Below, one piece after another: positions 48,575 to 61,239 of a stretch of DNA of 64,000 bases; within the stretch, counting starts at the first letter, position 1; every line of letters starts with the position of its first letter. A program made the position numbers and the translations under genes. The stretch is taken from positions 166,552,178 through 166,616,177 of the forward strand of contig NC_064622.1 of assembly GCF_023898315.1 (NCBI RefSeq). Direction: 5' to 3'. The notes below the pieces were generated by a model that was not told the DNA's origin, searched no databases, and saw nothing but the letters and a program-made list of their open reading frames with translations. Source of the DNA: Schistocerca nitens (lineage: Eukaryota > Arthropoda > Insecta > Orthoptera > Acrididae).

Positions 48575-50986
48575 CCCTAGAACGGACGGGCTGGGTCTTT
48601 CAGACCCAAGCGGATTTAGTTTTAAAAATATCCACAAGAGTACACTACTTGCGAGTCAGCCATCCATTGTAGCTTTCAGTTAATGTTCTTAGAGGACATT
48701 GCTGGTGTCATCATTTTTCTTTGTTCGCCAGTTGATTGTTGACATGGAAGGAAGCGTGTTGTGGGTCTGAGAGACCCAGCTCGTCCGTTTTCATTAGCTT
48801 TTTTTGCTTATGCACACTTCTTGTTATACTGACTGCGAGCAATAAAACTGCTCGAAAATGGCCTGGCAGCATCCTCTAAGTGATGAAGAAATTGAAAAAC
48901 TGTTATTAAAAAGTGATAATGATGATTCGGATGTAGATCCTGATTTTATTCCCGAAGGTGATCGCAACACAGAAAGCGAAATGAGTGATGATCAGCTGGA
49001 CAGCGAAGATAACGTCGTTATTCTTGCGAGAAATGTGAGTACACTCACTAATACATCTCGAGATTCTGTATCAACTAGTGTGGTTGGTTCCGGTCCCTCT
49101 TACTATTCGTCGAGAGATGGACGAACTAAATGGCAGAAAAAGGTTCCCAACCAAAATGTACGTACCAGATCACACAATATAATTATGCATTTGCCTGGTG
49201 TCAGTGGGGAAGCCAGAAATGCTACCAACATTGTCGAGGCCTGGAAGCTGTTCATTGATGAGGATATGCTCAATTTGATAATAGAGAGCACAAATACTTA
49301 CATAGATCATGTAAAACCACTTTATAAAAGTGACCCAAATACTGCAAGGAACTTGGAAAAAAGAGGAGTTCCAGGCATTTTTGGGTCTTTCGTACATTTC
49401 TGGCGTTCTTCACGGAGGCAAAATGAATATGGAAGAATTTTGGGAACTTATGGCACAGGGACAGAAATCTTCCCTACAAGTATGTCACTGCGAAGATTTT
49501 GTTTTCTTCTGAGATATGTTAGGTTAGATAATATTCACACAAGAGAGGAACGTAAAAAAATGATAAAAGTGGCCCCTGTACATGATGTTATCGAATGATT
49601 CACAAAAAACTGCACAAGGCATTAAACAACAAGTGAATACCTTACAGTGGACGAGATGTTACTATCTTTTCGGGGACATTGTTCTTTCAGAATGTACATT
49701 GTTTCAAAACCCGGAAAGTATGGGATCAAAATATTTATCTTGGCAGATGCAAAAACATACTATGTAAAAAACTTGAAGTGTGTGTAGGGCAACAACCTCC
49801 AGGCTTCTTCCATGTGAGTAACGCAGCTGACAATGTTTTGCTCAGACTTGTGGAGCCAGTGAAGGGAACAGGTTACCTTTGACAACTGGTTCAGAAGCTG
49901 CACTCTTGCAAGAAAACTGCTCACAGACTGTAACCTTACACTCGTTTGGACACTGCGCAAAAATAAAAGAGAAATTCCATTGGAATTCTTGCCTCACAAG
50001 AAAAGAGAAAATCATTCATCCATATTCGCATTTTGCGTCAATTTCACATTGGTGTCATATGTGCCAAAGAAAAATAAATGTGTAATTTTGCTGTCTTCAG
50101 TGCATACAAACAATAAAATTGATGAAGGAACCGGTAATATGAAGAAGCCAGAAATTATTACATTCTACAATTCAACCAAGAGTGGAGTGGACGTGGTTGA
50201 TGCCGTGTGTTGGAAGGCAAACAAGACGCTGGTCATTGTACATGTTTTACGCCATTTTGAACATTGTTGGTATAAATGCATTTGTGGTATACAAAGCAAA
50301 CACAGGACTGGATATTTCAAGAAGGATATTTCTCAAGCAACTCGGTTTGAAACTCATAAAACCACACATGGCACGGAGAGCTAACCAGAAGAATCTCCCG
50401 AGGAACATTCGACAGCTGGCAGCACGTCTGTCTGGGATTACCATTGACAAGGAAGTTTTTCCAGAAGGAAAATTAGGTTGCTGTTGTTGTAAATGCAAAG
50501 ACAATAAAACAAAATATTTTTGTAAAAGTTGTGGAAAGTGGCTGTGTCTTTCCCATTCTGTAAAGTTATGTGAAGATTGTGCAGAAAATACAGGTCAGTA
50601 ATATGTTTACCGTAACAAGAGAAACCATGTTTTATTAGATTATGCTATGCACTAAAATGTATAATATTTTGTAATAGCGTGCTTGACAATCCTAATTTCA
50701 TAACTTGTGAGGACGTGAACTGTCAAAAATAAAATAAAACTGTTTTAAATGTTCAAGAATGTTTTTAAATACTGAATAATTTTACTTTCAGATTTTCGGA
50801 GAAATACAACGTTATTTTCAAAGAAATGTATGGTAAATTTAAATATTAATAAACAGTAACAGAAGTATAGTAACACTGGTGTTGAAAATTTAAGTCTTAC
50901 TTATTCTGGAATGTAAATAAAACGGTGGGTCTGTCAGACCCAGCCTGTCCGTTTGTGTTACTTTTTTTTGCCTGTCCATTCTAGGG
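48575..50986 (+). mobile_element. piggyBac-type element with terminal repeats and TTAA site
   Basis: The left end CCCTAGAACGGACGGGCTGG (48575-48594) is preceded by GTAA, a probable mutation of TTAA. The right end CCTGTCCATTCTAGGG finishes at 50986 and is followed by TTAA (50987-50990). Subterminal copies of a palindromic motif, GGGTCTTTCAGACCC-like, occur near 48594-48612, 48766-48780 and 50928-50944. The two ends are asymmetric: the right side has about 30 bp extra between the terminal CCCTAG and the CGGACAGGCTGGGTCTG motif. The length of 2.4 kb is typical for an autonomous piggyBac. Confidence 0.88.
48858..50601 (+). pseudogene. piggyBac transposase, inactivated
   Basis: The N-terminus is MAWQHPLSDEEIEKLL and an acidic region. 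Frames then alternate: FQAFLGLSYISGVLHGGKMN (49358-49420) and PTSMSLRRFCFLLRYVRLDN (about 49475-49535). [20 protein letters not shown] (about 49638-49695, catalytic Asp) is followed by [17 protein letters not shown] (about 49718-49768, Asp) and VTFDNWF (about 49876-49895, third Asp). FLPHKKRENHSS, YNSTKSGVDVVDAVC and LGLKLIKPHMARRA come next. It ends in the Cys-rich domain CCCCKCKDNKTKYFCKSCGK (about 50482-50541) near SVKLCEDC. All three catalytic Asp are present but at least four frame changes and a stop at 49596-49598 inactivate it. Confidence 0.85.
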
Positions 50987-51104
50987 TTAAAGAGATAGGA
51001 ATTCATTTATTTTTATTTACTGGATTACAAATTGTTCACAATGTTACGTGCAGACTCAAGAATTACATATTATTTACACTTTTCTTGTTTTTGTTGTATT
51101 TCAG

Positions 51105-51223
51105 TGAAGGAGATGATTGCTCACCCATTTGAGACCCGTTCAGACAGTTTCTATTTTGTAGATGACTGTCTAATAATGCATAATAAAGCTGACTATGCTT
51201 ACGATGGTGGGCTTCAGCAGTGA
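51105..51223 (+). CDS. unc-119: unc-119 terminal coding exon
   Basis: The acceptor TTGTATTTCAG ends at 51104. The exon completes the Val codon and encodes [20 protein letters not shown] and [18 protein letters not shown], then TGA at 51221-51223. [23 protein letters not shown] is the C-terminal signature of UNC119. The exon lies only about 120 bp downstream of the piggyBac right end (50986), so the transposon closely approaches the splice acceptor. An AATAAA at 51403-51408 is a possible polyadenylation signal for a short 3' UTR. Confidence 0.95.
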
Positions 51224-54200
51224 ACAACATTCACTTGGATGGCTGTTTTCTACATTCCATTAATTTTTCTTCAGTTAACTATTTTATATATTTTTTTAAA
51301 AAAATTTTAAACTGACAAGCATTCCATTGATTTTTTGTTTTCTTACTTGGAATATTTATTTTTTGTTATAAATTATTAAGACATATTGGATTTATTAATC
51401 CAAATAAAAATATGTTTTTACTTGAATTTTATTTTTCAATTTATGATACTATTTTCGATGTTTTTTTTTTCCTCTATTCATTGCCCTACTGTACATAAGA
51501 GAATTTTGTTTGTACTGCCCGCTTGCCTCAGTTTCTTTTTGTGGCTGCCCAAAGTGTTTATAAATTCAGTTAATCATTTTATATAATTTGCATGTTTTAA
51601 AATTGAGGCAAGAGAACTGTGCTATCATTCATCTTAACGGTGAGGCATGCAAAATAATCTGAAGGGATCAAGAGAAACATTTATCTTCTTCTTATATTGA
51701 GTTGTATTTTGGAATGAAGAGGGAGTCTGATGAAGACTATGCTGTGGATTGTGATATATGTGAAATGACAGTAATTTAAAAAAAAAGTGAGGCAATTAAT
51801 GACTCGAGCTGCACATGATTGTTGTTAAGAATATGTAGGACACCTTGGACAGGATCTCATCTATCAAAAGTTTTATCCTGTTGGTGTGGCTTTTTCATCC
51901 ATTGCAGTATAGGGAACATTATAGATTTTTGTGTCAAAAGTATACGACATTATCAGCTGTTAAATCTCATGTACATATATGTCTACAAATTACTGCCGTA
52001 TCAAATAAATAATGGTCCTGCCACTGGAAATATTATCACATAAGCTATTAACGAAAAAACTGTAGGTAACACAACCAGGGGCAGCAAAATCAAAGACAGA
52101 AGAAAGCCTGAGAAAGAAAGCTACAAGGAAACCATATAATAGTTCAGGAATTAGGACACAAGGCCTCTAAGAATTTGCAGTGAAAACCTAGGATGTAACT
52201 TATAAATTGTAACATAATTGTGAGGAAGGGTCACACAGTGTAGCATGATTTTTTTTGTCTTGGTTGTACCTGTGCTGGTTCCTTTTGCCTTAAAATGAAG
52301 GAAAGGCAATTGTGTAACAGTCCTGATTTGCTGTTGCCGCCACCAGGGCACAGATTCCTCAGGCTCTTATGCTTTGTACAGTCTTTCTTACATTGTTTGC
52401 TCTTCATTATCAATTAAAGGTAATCTAGCTTGTGAAGATCAGACAGTCCTGCACCACTCACAGCGTGATGAACGGTATGGTGTAATCTACACACATTTAA
52501 AGAAAGCGTACCATTATTTTTAATTGATTTTTGTCATTTTTTCTTTATTTTCCTCAAAACAGACTTTTGTCTTATCTAAAATATGGAGGAACGATTAGGT
52601 TACATTTTACTTGACAATAACTAATTTATTCTAAAATGCAGTGTATCATTTGTAGGAACTATGATACAACTCTATGAAGGGAAGTGTACTTCCACCTCTG
52701 TGTTCCATATCCTGAATATCTGAATTGTGTGAACTTCATTTCAGTGAGGATGATGAGAGACAAGTGCGGGTAGGTTATTTGTTTGTGAAACTACACGAAT
52801 ATGTTTACTTTGAAATTCATAGTTGCAATTTATTATTGCCCAAATGACTTTCTTTTAGTTTTTTGTTGATGTCACTTTATCATATTATTTTAAGCACATG
52901 AATGTCAAATTTTAGCAAAAACTTCCCAATATGTTGCCTTTCTTAAACTCTTATATTTTACACCCTAAAAAATAAACATGAAATTTTGATTCCAATGAAG
53001 AGACTAATCCAGCCCATTATTGGAAACTGCCAGTTTATCCGTCGTTATTGATTAAAACACTTTACCTGTTCATGGGAAAAAATGACAATTTTACTATCTA
53101 TTGAATAGAATTTTTTAGCTAATGTCTTTTTTCTTCAGAAGAAAGCACTATTTTATTTGCTTTCATTTCAGTGCAAAGGAACCATTTACACACAGACAAC
53201 ATAATCACAAATAAAAACTAAAATTTGCTGCTCAGTGTTCTCCATTTACTAAAGTGTGAAATAAGCTGTACAGGCAAGTGTTATGTTCTTTTTTAACATA
53301 TTGTGCAGCTGTCACAGCTAGAATTCTACTTTAATTTTACTGTGCATTAAGAGTGATGTGAATATTATACAGAAATGGTGAACTGGTAGATACTGATCAT
53401 GTCTTAGTTATTGATGTTACAGCACTTCTGGAGTATTAGACAAGGACATGATGTAAGTATATGTTGTGTGTGTATGTCCATCAACAGAATTCATTCACAT
53501 AAATGGGCACACTTGGCTGTTCAGTAATGGTTTTGATTTGTAGTAATCATTTCATGTTAAATTTCATAACCTATATGCTTCTTTAGTTATATTCCAGTAT
53601 TTTTAAAATTAGTATGAAGTGTATATTTCAGAGGTACTTTGGTTACTGAATGACATCCTACTTATCATGAGAGATACAATCCTTGTGTGTATTTTGACTT
53701 GATTCATTGTGTAGTAGCTTAGGGTTATCATTTTACATACATTGGGCTGCTGTTACTTTTCATTTATAATTACTGTAATGTTTGGGAGGATGCATGATTT
53801 TCCTGTTTCGTTTTGAGCATTCTTGAACAAAGTCTGTCATCTTCTCACTAGCCATTGGCAAAGAATGTGTCATATGGTCAGGCACTGGACCGTACAAATT
53901 TTAAAAGTTGCAGCACTGCGCTTTATGGGCACATGGATTTTCTCATGCCCTACATAAGAGAGACATGCACTTAGAATAGCAAGGAGCTATGAGAGGTAGG
54001 GGGTGTGTATGAATTTTGTAATCTTGGAGGCAGACAATAAGTGGATGTGGAATAATTAAATATTTAGTCCTCCCCCTTTCCCTCCACATCACCCTTCATC
54101 TCTGCAAATTTGTTTTGCTATTTGTTGGATTTTTCTCTCTGTCTGAAATGTCTAATGGGAAAAAGTAGGATATTCTTAAGTTTTTTCCTTGATAGTCCTT

Positions 54201-57200
54201 GCTTTCTGTTCACATCAGAATTTCCTCTGCTGGATGCATACAGTAAAATTATGTTTACATTTTTGACATCCATCCCCATTTATTTTGGGTTGTAATTATA
54301 TTTTGAAATAGTTGTTTTTTGTGTTAATGGTGAATAAATAGAGGTATTAAAAAAATAAAGGTTGTGAAAATGCTGTTCCGGCATATCTTGGATAAACCAG
54401 CATGATTTTGGTAGCCTTTTTCTAAAGTAAGTGCAAAAGTTATGCCATAAAATTCTGATTTACACTGTAATCCATATCTCAAACAAGTGTTCATTAAAAT
54501 AATTACCTAAGTCATAACAAAGCAAACACAAACCTTCAAACTGAGGGTTCATTTGGGTGCTATATAGTCAGCTGTGCTTTAATGGAGCATGGATCTCCTG
54601 AAGCTAGTTTTGCCATAGCATCCTTCTGACCTGCTAACTAGTTTTCACAATTAGTTAACAGTATACAAATTGGTGGCTGTGACACCTTCTGTTATATGTA
54701 TAAAAAATGTAAAGCCCAATCACCCCACAGGATTCTAATTGGTGTTTGCAATTTGCTATAGCAGTGTTGATTCCTAGACGTGAATTGTTCTGACTGTTAT
54801 TGTAAAGTTGGGAAATTCACTTTATTGCTAAATGAAGGGTATATTGATGGGCTAGAAAGCCTCTCCTCGGAAAATGGTTGCTTCCAGTTTGTCCTATAAT
54901 TCAGATTCAACTGAGTTATATTTTGTGACAATTTAAAATTTATCACCAGTTACCATGACTTTTGCTTACGGACTAGGTGACTAAATTTTGGGAGGACCAT
55001 TAACAACCCTGAATATACTGCGCCTTCATTGTTGCACTAATATGAAAATACGATTGTTGATTATTGTAGATGGGGAAATTATTTTATTGTAAAGATTTTC
55101 ATACATATGTCTTGTTTGAGAATTGTTGTCAGAAGAGGTGAAAAGGCAAAGTTTACTAATGCAAAGAATTCTTGTCATTGATGATTGTATATACATAATG
55201 ATGGAGTAGTATTTTACATTATAATATACATACAAATGCACACAAAATAATAACAGTTGTTTGGTTACAACTATTAGGTTAGAAAAAAATGGAACACTTT
55301 CCTTTTGTGTGTGAAAGTACATTTTGTCTTCTTATATTTTCAAATAATTGATATTGTGTAAATATGTAACCTACTATATTGTTCTTGACTGTTGGAGATT
55401 GACATAAAATAAATGGACCTCCTCCTGAAAGCAGTTTTATTTGGTACTGATACATCAAATAAGAAAATGTATTAACATAACATTTATGTTGTAGAACGAG
55501 ACTTTGTAACATTTATTTATTTGCTGTGGTTGATTTAGTGTCTTAAATTAAGAACAGTGGATACTTTTTTCTTAAATACACTTCGTGAATAGCTCCACAA
55601 CTTTTGAAGATGTATCACTGCTCAGATGGGAGCTCATAGAAAAGAACTGTTGAATGTTATGTATAAATGCTGTAAGCTTTTGTTTTGAATACACCAACTT
55701 TCGATTTTGTCATGATTGTTGGAATTCAACAAATAAGATCTGACAAATGATGTTGTAGCACACTTCTAGTTAAGTTTAGCTGTGCCAGTGGTTGACACAA
55801 ATTAAAACATTTCAAGAAGCATTAGATTACAATAAGGGCTAAAGTGAAAGGAAATGCACAAAAAGGACAGACGTGTGGAAAACAGAACAATTAAGTGTGT
55901 CATATATTTGTCAAACAGCTAAAAAACTGCATATCACATAAGATTATACCCTCTACATACTCCTTGTTTCCTTTTTCTTATGTATGAGAGAACATGCAGG
56001 GTCTTTAAGAAAGCGGGTATTATATAGTTGTTTTGCCTCGTTTCCCTCGAATGGAACTAATTTCTTATTCAGAAGGGCTATGCAACTATATAAAAATTTA
56101 TGGTATCCATTTTGTGAAAGTTTGTGCATTTGCTAGTCAGGTTTATCTACCAGCTTGATATATGTGAGTACAAGCATTAGGAGAACATGGTAGTTGTAGT
56201 AGTTGTAGAACATGCCGTCAGCACAATAACATGCATCTCAGTATCTACGACTTACTTGAGATTGGTATTTTTTCCAATGCCATAACTTTCAGACTTGGGT
56301 TTCCACAAAATGTGGCCTCAAATAAACATTTTTCTCTCCTTTTGTTTGATTTTTTGCTCTCTACCTGTGTGCCCAGTACTATATTTGGCGCTTTTTCTAC
56401 CTGTTGTATTGTTTTCCCAATTTTTTTTCATTTTTCATCAAATATATTCATTATTTCCAAATTACCCTCTGAATTTTATCACTAAATATTTCCTCCGTAT
56501 ATGCTTTGAGTTGTTTATATTCAAAAATTATTCACGTAACTAGCTAATTTCACATTTGCCAAATAGTCTTGTCTTCAGTGTTGTTCATTGAAAAAGTTGG
56601 TCACAACAAAGGATAATTTTTCAATAAGAAGATGCTAGTTTCAAGGTCCATTTTAACTGTAAATGAATAATATTAAGTGTAAATGGATAAAAACGTGATT
56701 TTCAACGTAATCAATCTTGTGTTTTATATAAATCCAAGTGCTGGCTTGTTACTGTCACTAATCATCTGTGGACTATGCAACACAGTTATATGCAGTAAAC
56801 ACAATGCACAGTGATTTTGTTCTGTTGTTGTTAAATTTGACCTTGAATGCAAAGCAATAGCAGGCACTGAGGGATGAACCCATTCCACAAAACCACATAT
56901 TTTTTTAAGCTTTTAACGTGTACAACACGAAGTGCTTTTGCCAGTTGTACTTCTCTGGAGTTCTGTCATAAGTAATTTGATTGCAAGAAGAGCAATGAAG
57001 ACCCACAAAGGAAAACTTAAAATCAAACTGTGCAGTAAGCAACATTATTAAAGTTCTAACCGTTTTGTTTATATTACAATTATAATGTTGTTATAGACTT
57101 GTGAAGAAAGAAGATTTTGTTCAGATTGGCTTATTTGGTTTGAATACGAGAACTTTATAATCCAGGTGGTTTACTTTAGTAATTTGTTTTGGATATAAAC

Positions 57201-57686
57201 AGTCTTTTGTATTGTTGTTGGAGATCGTACTGTTAATAAGTGTGAATGACTGTTTACTGAAGTTTTCTTCAATTCATATGCTCCCAGGGACCCAATTGGC
57301 ATATAACTTGAGGCTGGCTGTTGCAGCTTGTGTACTATCAGTTGAGCTGTAGAGTATGTTGCCTCTGAAGGACAGTGAAACACACTGAAGCAATCACCAT
57401 GAGAACAGCTCACTATTCATTGAAGTGGCACATATCTTATTCATGCCATTATAGATAATTTGAGGGAATGATTTTGTACCAAAGTTATTGACACTGGAAT
57501 ACCCAACCAACTAATTTGTTTGTAAAGAAATTCAATAACATTTCAAAACACACACCAAAAGAAGAGGCAGTACAGTATTTGTAACAATTATGTGCACAAC
57601 ACTCTTTGTTATTGAATTCTAAAGCACTGAATTTTCTTTGCTTTTTATTCATTACATGGCCAAGAAAGTGCCTACAACACTATATA
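51224..57686 (+). other. 3' flank of unc-119, AT-rich, no second gene recognised
   Basis: About 6.5 kb after the unc-119 stop. The first part is 3' UTR, possibly ending after AATAAA at 51403-51408 or at later signals such as the AAATAAATAA near 52000. Short chance frames occur on both strands, but none has splice-bounded, family-like or conserved-looking content. No transposon was recognised. Whether this is a long 3' UTR or intergenic DNA cannot be told from sequence alone. Confidence 0.5.
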
Positions 57687-57688
57687 TA

Positions 57689-58420
57689 CGAGGGTTGGAA
57701 CTTAAATAGTGGCAACTATTTATTCACAACTGATACAAAAGAGTTACATGTTTGCACCTGTTAGTGTCCTTCAAAGAAGTCATGAGCATTGTGTAGAACC
57801 TGTTGCCAGTGATGTGGATGGTGTAGTATACTGTTAGCAGAGCCTGTTCTGTTGGTGGTGTGAATAGAGCAGTCTGCTGCCTGTCGAATCTCTGGAACAG
57901 TTCTGAAGCGAATGCCATGAAGTTGTTTCTTCATCTTCTGAATCAAAACAGTCACAAGGACTTAAGCCCAGGGAGTATGGTGGATGGTACAGCACTTCCC
58001 AGTCCCATTGACCGAACAGATCAGCCACAGCTTGCGCTGTATGCACCCGCGCATTGTCGTGCAAAAGGATGGGTGGGTTGTGCAGAAAGTGTTGCCGCTT
58101 CTTTTGCAAAGCTGGTCGTAGGTGATGCTCCAAAAATGAATAGTAATACTGTGCACTGATGGTCTGCCGTTGAGGAACATAATGCGTTAGGGTAACACCA
58201 TCACAGTCGTACATGAGAATCACCATAACTTTAGACCGCTCCATTCGCACCATCAACAGAACAGGCTCTGCTAACGTTATACTACACCTTCCACATTGCT
58301 GGCGATGGGTTCTAGCCAGTGCTGGTGACTACTTTGAGGAAGAGTAAGAGGTGCAAACATGTAACTCTTTTGTATCGGTTATGAATAAATAGTTGCCACT
58401 ACTTAAAGTTCCAACCCTCA
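57689..58420 (-). mobile_element. Second foldback mariner-like element
   Basis: TA occurs at 57687-57688 and 58421-58422. The arms 57689-57875 and 58233-58420 (about 187 bp) are inverted, diverged copies. Both ends read (C/T)GAGGGTTGGAACTT inward, followed by transposase C-terminal coding. The unique centre on the minus strand encodes SKVMVILMYDCDGVTLTHYV, PILLHDNARVHTAQAV (second Asp, about 58055-58010) and HPPYSLGLSPCDCFD (third Asp). After a frameshift, MKKQLHGIRFRTVPEIRQAA reads into the left arm. The 5' repeat, HTH domain and first Asp block are missing, replaced by an inverted 3' end, the same plan as 45783-46536 but from a different mariner lineage. Confidence 0.82.
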
Positions 58421-58422
58421 TA

Positions 58423-59570
58423 CTCAAAATATACAAGGTTTCTGCCATGTTTTTGCTTACCATGGGGAAATTTTTCTTGTAAGGGAAGACACCATCCAGC
58501 TAACCTCAGCGTGTTGTCTTATCTGCAAGCAGGCTGCATTCTAGCTCTTTAAAATCTTGCCAAAAATACTGAATAAGCTCTGGTATCTTAACTAGGCAGT
58601 TCGCAAAGGAGCTGCTAGAAGATGAAGATAAAAGATGTTCAAAGAATGTTAAATTTTTCTATAATATATGGCAGTTTACAGTATGCTTCTCTGCATATAA
58701 GGTGTTAAACCTCTCCTAGTAGTGCATGTTCAAGCTGTGATGTAAAACTATCTGCCAGCAGAGTTGATCTGATATCAATTATGGTGTATTCAGTTTTTGC
58801 ATTGCTTTTGTTTTCATTATTAGAGGCAGTACCACACAAATAGAAGAAAAAAACTGCTGTTTTTCCTAACAGTTCCAGCAACTGTTCTATTATTGATCCA
58901 GTTGAGACATCTATCCTGATTGTGGGAAATGTAACATTTCAGTTGCTGTTACTGCTTTTGGAATTAAATATTCTACCAGTAACACAGTGAAACGTTCCTC
59001 ATTGATACAGTGAGATTTCTAAAATTTATGTTGGCTTGCATTTTCTTCAGTAAAATTCATCTCAAACTTACATGTGCTATTAAACACACAATGTTGCAGG
59101 AAGTTCCTAATAACTCTGAAACAGAGAAATTATTTAAAAATTTAGGCATATTCTGTCAAAGTCAGTCCCCCCCCATCTCAAGTTTGTTCAGCTCACTCAC
59201 ACTGCACCCATAAAAATAAAAAATGTGTCTAATGTTATGTAGTTTATTGTTTCAATGATTAGAGTGCTTCAGACCACGCACAATGACACTGTGGAAGTCT
59301 GTCATTTATGCTAGTGAGAAAAAACTCTCATTAAACAGTTGAAGGGCTTCTGTGACGAATCATATCATTTGTTGTCAGTCTTATACTCCTTGTGGATACT
59401 TGCATTTCATGACTGTCAATTGCTACGGCTCATTTCTGGAGAGAATTGATGTAGTGTAAAAACATCATTATTTTCATTTTAACAATAGTTTTTTTTTTTT
59501 TTTTTTTTTGGTTGCTGATTTCTGTTATATAATTTCATCTCGGTGTTTTGTCGGACACTTAATTATACAT
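58423..59570. other. Host-like spacer with a T run
   Basis: No coding motif was recognised. A run of about 20 T lies at 59490-59509, possibly the tail of an unidentified retroposon or a simple mononucleotide tract. Confidence 0.4.
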
Positions 59571-59574
59571 CAAA

Positions 59575-59795
59575 TGAAATGAAATGAGTGTATGGTATCG
59601 TTGGTCGGGAGGCCCCATCCAGGGAAGTTTGGCTGCTAAGTGCAACTCTTATTTCAGTCAGCGCCGCATAGGGCGACTTGCGCGCTGATGATGAGGATGA
59701 AAAGTGGAGAAAAATCTCCTTACCGGCCGGGAATCGAAGCCAGGCCTGCTTGCAAGGGAGGAGAGCATGTCACCAGCCAGCTAAGCAAGTGGACA
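59575..59795 (-). mobile_element. Probable tRNA-related SINE-like repeat
   Basis: The segment starts AATGAAATGAGTGTATGGTA and contains GGTCGGGAGGCCCC and CGCCGCATAGGGCGACTTGC. Near 59724-59740 it has CCGGCCGGGAATCGAAGCCA, whose complement TGGCTTCGATTCCCGGCC resembles a tRNA B box (GGTTCGATTCC). I recall this as a common orthopteran repeat. The A box and target duplications were not fixed. Confidence 0.5.
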
Positions 59796-59876
59796 TTAAA
59801 TGATAATATAGGTTGAAATGACAAACTAGTACAATCAAATGATAATATAGGTTGTATTAGTTTGTCATTTCAAGTA
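59796..59876. repeat. Short mixed direct and inverted repeat
   Basis: AAATGATAATATAGGTTG occurs at about 59798 and 59838. TTGAAATGACAAACTAGTACAA and its near-complement TTGTATTAGTTTGTCATTTCAA flank the second copy, so the segment can form a hairpin of about 20 bp. Confidence 0.7.
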
Positions 59877-60348
59877 TGATGTACACGTGTTCAGTGCACA
59901 GAAAGATATTTCGAAATGTTTATTTCTGTTTCATCAGGACACTGCCTAGGCAGCTGTGAGCTGTCACTAGATTTGAAGAAATTTTTGGGAACTTGTAGTC
60001 TTCTGTGCAACATATTGTCAGCTTTACAGTATAACAGTAATTTTATGCCATCATGTTACCTGTGTATTATGGTAACATGTTTAATGTGAGAGTGACATTT
60101 ATCATTTTAAATTAGTGGTGTGTTTTAATGCATTTATTGATGCATCTAATAATAAAAAATGGAATTTTACTTCATAAACCTTTTGCAGTATATGTTTCAC
60201 ATTGTCCTCCACCACATCAGAATTAATCTGTCAGTTGAGTCAATATAATTTCATGCAGCTGATGTAATCCAGCAAATGCCTGCATCTTCATACACTATTT
60301 ACCCCTTGGCATAACAGCCACTAGCAGCAGTTACCATTGTGATCACTC

Positions 60349-60391
<43 letters not shown>
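60349..60391. repeat. (AAT)n microsatellite
   Basis: Uninterrupted AAT/TAA repeat of about 43 bp. Confidence 0.95.
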
Positions 60392-61239
60392 CTATTAATG
60401 CATACTTCCTGTGTATACAGTTTGTGGTAATTCCTATTCACATGACGAATTGATGAAGAAAGGATATCATCAACACAAAGTAAATGTACAGAGAAAGCAC
60501 GTTATTTGAAGTTATCACATTACAAGGGGTGTAACAAACTGATTTTGAAACCAGACTGGGTAGAAGATAATCACGAAGTCCCTCACAGTAGGATTGTTAC
60601 AATCAGCCTTTACATGTTCGATATTGGTGGTCACCACAGGGTTGCCCCCACCCCACTCCACCTGGCAGTGCAGAGCACAGGGGAGGAAACAAAGAAGTGA
60701 TCATATGGCAGTCAGGTGCCTTGTGTATCAATTTTGCCTGGCCAGCCGCATTGTGGCGAGCCTGGAGGGAGGGGTCATGGCTGAACGGTTTCTGACAGAG
60801 AGAAAAGGTGTGGAGCAGCGTGGATCCGAAAGAATGTAATCTTGAAGCTGCTGGACATCAGAATGGGCAGCTGGGGTGAGACACAGGGATCAACTGGTCT
60901 TGCATCATGGCGGTGCTACACATGAAAGGTGGAAAGGTGGTCGTGGCCATCGATTGAGGCAGTGATGCCGCCTTCCTCTGCACTGAGAGGAAGCTTGAAG
61001 GTAGGCAAGAGTGTGATGTGGTGGTGCATAAAGTGCCGAGCGCGTGTGGAGGAGGTGAGAGGGAGGGGGGGCAGGTGCACAAAAGAGAGTGCCATTGTGT
61101 AACTGTAAGGGGAGATCCTCAACAGGGAAGCTCGAGACGAACACTGGTGAGGTGCATGTCAGAGGGAAGGATGTAACATGCAGTACCTGGAGCAGTCAGA
61201 ACAAACGAAGCGCATGGATCGTACGCATCACATGCAACA
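60392..61239. other. Region downstream of gypsy pol (minus-strand sense), LTR not resolved
   Basis: If the gypsy-type element at 61240-64000 is read on the minus strand, its 3' UTR and 3' LTR should lie here. I could not identify LTR ends or a primer or polypurine site. Open frames on both strands near 60858-61144 overlap each other and show no recognised domain. Confidence 0.3.

Noticed and set aside
53000..57600. Search for a second host gene downstream of unc-119
   Set aside because: Only short chance frames with AT-driven composition; none has splice-bounded or family-like content.
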